Assembly (NCBI GenBank): GCA_964522165.1
Contig: CAZFVV010000001.1
Coordinates: 1 to 64,000, forward strand
Length of the DNA stretch: 64,000 bases
Direction of reading: 5' to 3'
From: JABWBP01 sp964522165
GTDB lineage: Bacteria; Calditrichota; Calditrichia; RBG-13-44-9; J075
The notes below the pieces were generated by a model. The model saw only the letters and a list, made by a program, of their open reading frames with translations, was not told where the DNA came from and did no database searches. The translations under genes and the position numbers were made by a program. Positions 60,514 through 64,000 of the stretch are shown here, piece by piece; positions within the stretch are counted from its first letter, which is position 1, and each line of letters starts with the position of its first letter.

Positions 60514-61479
60514 TTAAAACACTTCGATCTTCACATAGCGCCCGGGGTTCTTCTTCAAATCTGTGCTCAGGGAGTCCAGGGAGCGGCTCAGGTTCACCAG
60601 GTTTTGATACAACTGCTTGTCGTTCAACAACTGCGCCGCGGTTCCGCCGCCGTACTGCAGCCGGTAGAGCAGGGAATCGGTTTTAGTTGAGATCGCCTTG
60701 ACCCGGGGGAAAAACGCGGTGTCCGCCAGCAATTGCGCGAAGGTTCCTTTGCCGTTGTGCAAACTGTCTAAAATCGCCTGGAAGTTCGCGGAGCTGCGGT
60801 TCAGGCGGGCGTAGAGGGTGGTGTCCTGCAGGATTTTGCCGGCCGTGCCCTCCCCGCGCGCCAGCCGCCCGGAAATTTTGTCCACATTGGCCATCAGGTG
60901 CATGAAATTGCCTTCCGCCGCCGGGTCCTTGAACAGCTTCCCGATAATCCCCTTTCCTTGCTTCGCTTCCGCGGTCAGGGAATCCACGTTGTAAAGGGTT
61001 CTCTTCAATCCGGTAAGCATTTCCGAGGCGTCATCGAAAAACGCATAGGGATCTACACCGGGATCGCTGGTAATAAAAGTTTCCGGCTGCAGCGCCGGCT
61101 CCTCGGGGTTGCCGATGTCGATATCCACGTATTTGTCGCCTAAAATGCCCATGGTTTTGATCATGGCCACGGAAGAGGCGGTAATGTGATGGGAATATTC
61201 CTGACCGATTTTCAGCTCCGCGATGATTCCCCGCCGCCCCTCTTCCAGGCTGATGTGCATTTTTCCCACCACCCCGATCTTCAAGCCGGAAAGGGACACG
61301 AACGCGCCGCTATTCAGCCCCTGGGCGTTGGGCAAATACATGTACAGGGAATACTTTTTGTCGAGCAATTTCTGGTTCTTGGCAATGATGAACACGATGA
61401 ACCCGATCAGGAGAAAACCGAGCAGGAACATCAGGAATACGCCAAGGGAAACGTTGCGGTCTTTACGTGCGAAGGCCAT
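60514..61479 (-). CDS. mlaD: MCE family protein MlaD
   Basis: 321 residues. One N-terminal membrane helix (LGVFLMFLLGFLLIGFIVFII) and a single MCE domain (about 38-120; GLNSGAFVSLSGLKIGVVGKM ... GILGDKYVDIDIG). A long helical tail with LARGEGTAGKILQDTTLYARLNRSS repeats follows. MlaD forms the periplasmic lipid-binding ring on MlaE. It is third in mlaE-mlaF-mlaD, 21 bases after mlaF. The periplasmic carrier MlaC and MlaA are not here. Confidence 0.93.
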   Translation of the reverse strand: MAFARKDRNVSLGVFLMFLLGFLLIGFIVFIIAKNQKLLDKKYSLYMYLPNAQGLNSGAFVSLSGLKIGVVGKMHISLEEGRRGIIAELKIGQEYSHHITASSVAMIKTMGILGDKYVDIDIGNPEEPALQPETFITSDPGVDPYAFFDDASEMLTGLKRTLYNVDSLTAEAKQGKGIIGKLFKDPAAEGNFMHLMANVDKISGRLARGEGTAGKILQDTTLYARLNRSSANFQAILDSLHNGKGTFAQLLADTAFFPRVKAISTKTDSLLYRLQYGGGTAAQLLNDKQLYQNLVNLSRSLDSLSTDLKKNPGRYVKIEVF

Positions 61480-61500
61480 GGGGACTGCGCTCCACTGGTT

Positions 61501-62223
61501 TCAATTTTGGACGTTTTTGAAGTGGGGATCTTCATACCATTCGTGAATATCCGCCACGGGCGCCCCGTCGTACACGATGCGGCCGTCTTTCAACATCATC
61601 AGCCGCTTCACTTTGTTCAGGAAGAAATGAATTTCATGAGTCACCACCACGGAGGTAATGTTGAGCTGCCGGTGCAGGTCGCTGATCAAATCGACCACTC
61701 GCTGCGCGGCAATGGGGTCCAGCCCGGCAGTAGGCTCATCGTAAAGCATGATGCGGGGGTTGGCGATGGCCGCCCGCGCCACCGCGACGCGCTTTTTCAT
61801 TCCCCCGCTCAACTGGGACGGATAGTAATGCAGAAAGTCCTCTAAGCCTAAGAAAGCCAATTCCTCCACCACCTGTTTGTGCACCTCTTCCTCCGGCATG
61901 TTGAGGTTTTCTTTGAGAAAAAAGCCCACGTTCTCTTCCACGGTGAGGGAGTCGAACAGCGCGCCCTCCTGAAAAACGATCCCGCAATCCCGGCGCACTT
62001 TCAGCAAGTGGCGCTCCCGCATGGAAGCAATTTCCTGCCCGTTGATATAAATTTCCCCCTTTTCCGGCCTTGCCAATCCTAAGATCAGCTTCAAAATGGT
62101 GCTCTTGCCGCTGCCGCTGCCCCCCACCAGGAGGATCAACTCCCCCGTTTCGATGGTAAAGGAGACGTTGTCGAGCACCTTTCGCTCGCCCAGGGTCAGG
62201 GTAACGTCTTTGAACCGGATCAT
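61501..62223 (-). CDS. mlaF: ABC transporter ATPase MlaF
   Basis: 240 residues. Walker A GGSGSGKST, Q-loop CGIVFQEGALFDSLTVEEN, signature QLSGGMKKRVAVARA, Walker B IMLYDEPTAGLDP and the switch histidine in TSVVVTHEIH. The GALFDSLTVEENV segment is characteristic of MlaF. It powers phospholipid transport across the envelope. Its ATG lies nine bases after the mlaE stop. Confidence 0.95.
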   Translation of the reverse strand: MIRFKDVTLTLGERKVLDNVSFTIETGELILLVGGSGSGKSTILKLILGLARPEKGEIYINGQEIASMRERHLLKVRRDCGIVFQEGALFDSLTVEENVGFFLKENLNMPEEEVHKQVVEELAFLGLEDFLHYYPSQLSGGMKKRVAVARAAIANPRIMLYDEPTAGLDPIAAQRVVDLISDLHRQLNITSVVVTHEIHFFLNKVKRLMMLKDGRIVYDGAPVADIHEWYEDPHFKNVQN

Positions 62224-62232
62224 CAGGCTATC

Positions 62233-63003
62233 CTAATACAGTGCGATCACCAGTTTGGTCAACACAAAATCCATCAATAATACCGAAAGAGAGGTAAACA
62301 TGGCCGTGAGAGTGGCTGCTTTTCCCAATCCTACCGATCCGCCCCTGACGGTGTAGCCCATGTAACAACCCACCAGCCCCACCAGCAATCCGTAAAAGGG
62401 CGGTTTAAGCCCGCCCACAAACAGATCTTTAAAGGTCAATCCGTTGAAGACCGACAACCAGAAAAATTCCGAATCCACCGCCAGGGTGTTTACCGCGATG
62501 AACCAGCCGGCAATGATGCCCACGGCGTCAGCGAGGGCGGTGAGGGGGGCCATCAGCAGCACCGAGGCGAACACCCGGGGCACGATCAGGCGTTTGATGG
62601 GATCGGTGCCGAAGGCGCGCAGGGCGTCCACCTGCTCGGTAAGCACCATGTTGCCGATCTCCGAGACCAGCTTGGCCCCGCTGCGGGCGGCGATCATCAG
62701 CCCGGTAATGGTGGGGCCGATCACCCGGATCACCGAGATCGCCACCATTCGCCCGGTCATCAGTTTGGCGCCGAACTGCTCCAGCTTGGTGCCCCATTCC
62801 AGGGTCATCACCATCCCGATGCTGGCCGCGGCGGCGAGCACCAGCGGGAGGGCCTGGTTGCCCATGATGTGCATTTGCGCCAGGGTATCCTGCCAGTACA
62901 CGAAGACGTACTTCACGCCCCGGAGGGTGCGGAAAGAGAACCGCATGAAGCGAATGCACTCAATAGCCGCAGTTTTGATTTTTCCCGGAATTGCCAGTAA
63001 CAT
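62233..63003 (-). CDS. mlaE: MlaE family phospholipid transporter permease
   Basis: 256 residues from the ATG of MLLAIPGK; a TTG eleven codons earlier is possible. Membrane helices contain the MlaE signatures MVMTLEWGTKLEQFG, GPTITGLMIAARSGAKLVSEIGNM, EQVDALRAFGTDPIKRLIVPRVFA and GCYMGYTVRGGSVGLGKAAT. It is the inner-membrane channel of the Mla system and first gene of the mlaEFD operon. Confidence 0.95.
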   Translation of the reverse strand: MLLAIPGKIKTAAIECIRFMRFSFRTLRGVKYVFVYWQDTLAQMHIMGNQALPLVLAAAASIGMVMTLEWGTKLEQFGAKLMTGRMVAISVIRVIGPTITGLMIAARSGAKLVSEIGNMVLTEQVDALRAFGTDPIKRLIVPRVFASVLLMAPLTALADAVGIIAGWFIAVNTLAVDSEFFWLSVFNGLTFKDLFVGGLKPPFYGLLVGLVGCYMGYTVRGGSVGLGKAATLTAMFTSLSVLLMDFVLTKLVIALY

Positions 63004-63095
63004 GAATGCTCTTTTTACCCCCAAGTGATTCAGCAAATCAGCGATAAAGTTAAGAGAAAAGCGGGAATAATCAAAATTGTATTTGGGCGGCGCGT

Positions 63096-64000
63096 TCAGG
63101 GTGTATTCGCGAGCACCCGCCCCTGCCGGGCGGGAATGTTAACCTCGATCTTCCCGCTTTTTCCGGTTTTGAGATGCGCATCTTCTCCCCACACGGTCCG
63201 GAACACCTCTCCCGCCCCGGAAAAATCGCCCAAAGGCAGGGAGAGTGATTTCGCTTTTTGGCGGGTATTGAAGAGGATGATCATGCGCCGGGCTTTTAGC
63301 TTGCGGCCCAAAGCCAGTATCCCTTCCCCGGCGTGGAGCAGGTGATATTCCCCGCTGCGCAGGCAGGGGTGCTGATGGCGCAGGGCGATTGCTTCGCGGT
63401 AAAATTTCAGCAAATCCTTATCCCAAACGCTCTCGTCCTGCCAGGGGAAAGCCCCGCGGCAGCCGGGATCGTGTCCCCCGCTCATCCCGATCTCGTCCCC
63501 GTAATAGATGCAGGGCGCGCCGGGCATGGTCATTTGGAAGAGGGCGCAGAGGCGCAGGGCGCTTTTATCGCCGCCCAACATCCAGAGGGCCCGGGCGGTG
63601 TCGTGGCTGTCGAGCAGGTTGAGCTGCGCCTGGCTGGCTTCCCAATCGTAGGCGGCGTGGGTGGCTTCGATCCGCCGGGAAAACCGCCCCGCGTCCAGGG
63701 CGCGCAGCTTTTTGCCCCCGGCGCGGTAGTGTTTGGCCAGGGTTTTCGCGCCGAAGAACCCTAACGCGGCAAATCCTAACGGGTAATTCATCAGCGCGTC
63801 GAAGCGGTCGCCTTGCAGCCATTTGGGAGCTAATTTCCAGATTTCCCCGCACAAGTAGGCCTCCGGATTTGCCTCCTTCACGGTGCGGCGGAATTCCTGC
63901 CAGAAGGTTTTATCTTTGATCTCTTCCGCCACGTCCAACCGCCAGCCGTCGATGCCGAACTCGATCCAGTGCCGGGCAGCTCTCAGCAAATATTCCCGCA
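63096..64000 (-). CDS. GH13 alpha-amylase family enzyme, 5' end missing
   Basis: At least 301 residues; the frame runs off the right edge (continuing EYLLRAARHW). The catalytic barrel motifs are FGIDGWRLDVA (nucleophile Asp), AYLCGEIW (acid/base Glu) and LNLLDSHDTAR (third Asp), followed by the C-terminal beta domain. GDEIGMSGGHDPGCRGAFPW is typical of the cyclomaltodextrinase/neopullulanase subfamily. It hydrolyses alpha-glucans; without the N-terminus its location cannot be told. Confidence 0.92.
   Translation of the reverse strand, partial: REYLLRAARHWIEFGIDGWRLDVAEEIKDKTFWQEFRRTVKEANPEAYLCGEIWKLAPKWLQGDRFDALMNYPLGFAALGFFGAKTLAKHYRAGGKKLRALDAGRFSRRIEATHAAYDWEASQAQLNLLDSHDTARALWMLGGDKSALRLCALFQMTMPGAPCIYYGDEIGMSGGHDPGCRGAFPWQDESVWDKDLLKFYREAIALRHQHPCLRSGEYHLLHAGEGILALGRKLKARRMIILFNTRQKAKSLSLPLGDFSGAGEVFRTVWGEDAHLKTGKSGKIEVNIPARQGRVLANTP

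Overview
This 64 kb window is a scaffold from an uncultured-looking, GC-rich bacterium with mostly standard gene density. The best lineage clue is three secreted proteins ending in a C-terminal domain with a 'QNYPNPFNP'-type motif, the type IX secretion sorting domain of the FCB superphylum. Together with the selenoprotein and the sugar-phosphate microcompartment-type enzyme this suggests a Calditrichota/KSB1-like lineage, but that placement is inference. A 100-N run near 12.4 kb is flanked by an exact 55-base duplication and looks like an assembly join. No rRNA, tRNA or CRISPR array was seen.

Layout. 0-12 kb: an RpiB-DeoC fusion (minus), an ATP-grasp ligase, a cobalamin-type radical SAM selenoprotein with a CUAEP tail and a SECIS-like hairpin, DUF937, a Kbp-like BON-LysM protein, a family-39 glycosyltransferase, an outer-membrane barrel, a membrane-anchored PLD-like protein overlapping a beta-CASP ribonuclease, and a threonine dehydratase-like enzyme. 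12.6-24 kb: two giant secreted proteins, a thermolysin-like protease with Ig/cadherin-like repeats and a type IX tail, and an InlB-repeat/dockerin-like protein. 24-29 kb: plsX, then an AT-rich island with two further type IX-tailed secreted proteins, one frameshifted at a U UUU UUA heptamer. 29-38.6 kb: ppdK, argR, a fused radical-SAM-like/DUF2344 protein without its cluster cysteines, rng and a DUF932-like protein. 38.7-44.7 kb: Uma2, a hypothetical, DUF2461, a HAD phosphatase, era, a membrane protein and an S2P protease. 45-58.2 kb: a mainly one-directional minus-strand cluster around a divergent peptide-type ABC transporter (double ATPase, two permeases, anchored family-5 binding protein) with several extracytoplasmic accessory proteins, including a candidate pYEATS protein and a large lipoprotein. 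It is interrupted by a DUF433/DUF5615 toxin-antitoxin pair translationally coupled to a DprA-like gene. 59-64 kb: a small hypothetical, a decayed glycosyltransferase, the lipid-transport set mlaE-mlaF-mlaD, and the 3' part of a GH13 amylase.

The most unusual property is in the spacers. Many intergenic regions hold long imperfect hairpins whose arms are degenerate tandem copies of a 7-10 base unit (GTGTT-, GCGCA-, CGTGA-, GAGTTTT-, GCAGGAG-types). Many begin at or just after a stop codon, sometimes supplying it, and one appears to encode a signal peptide. A second class consists of multi-branched palindrome clusters with a shared outer stem, and there is one tidy MITE-like element. Positions, motifs and reading frames were read directly by eye; family names come from recognition without database searches.
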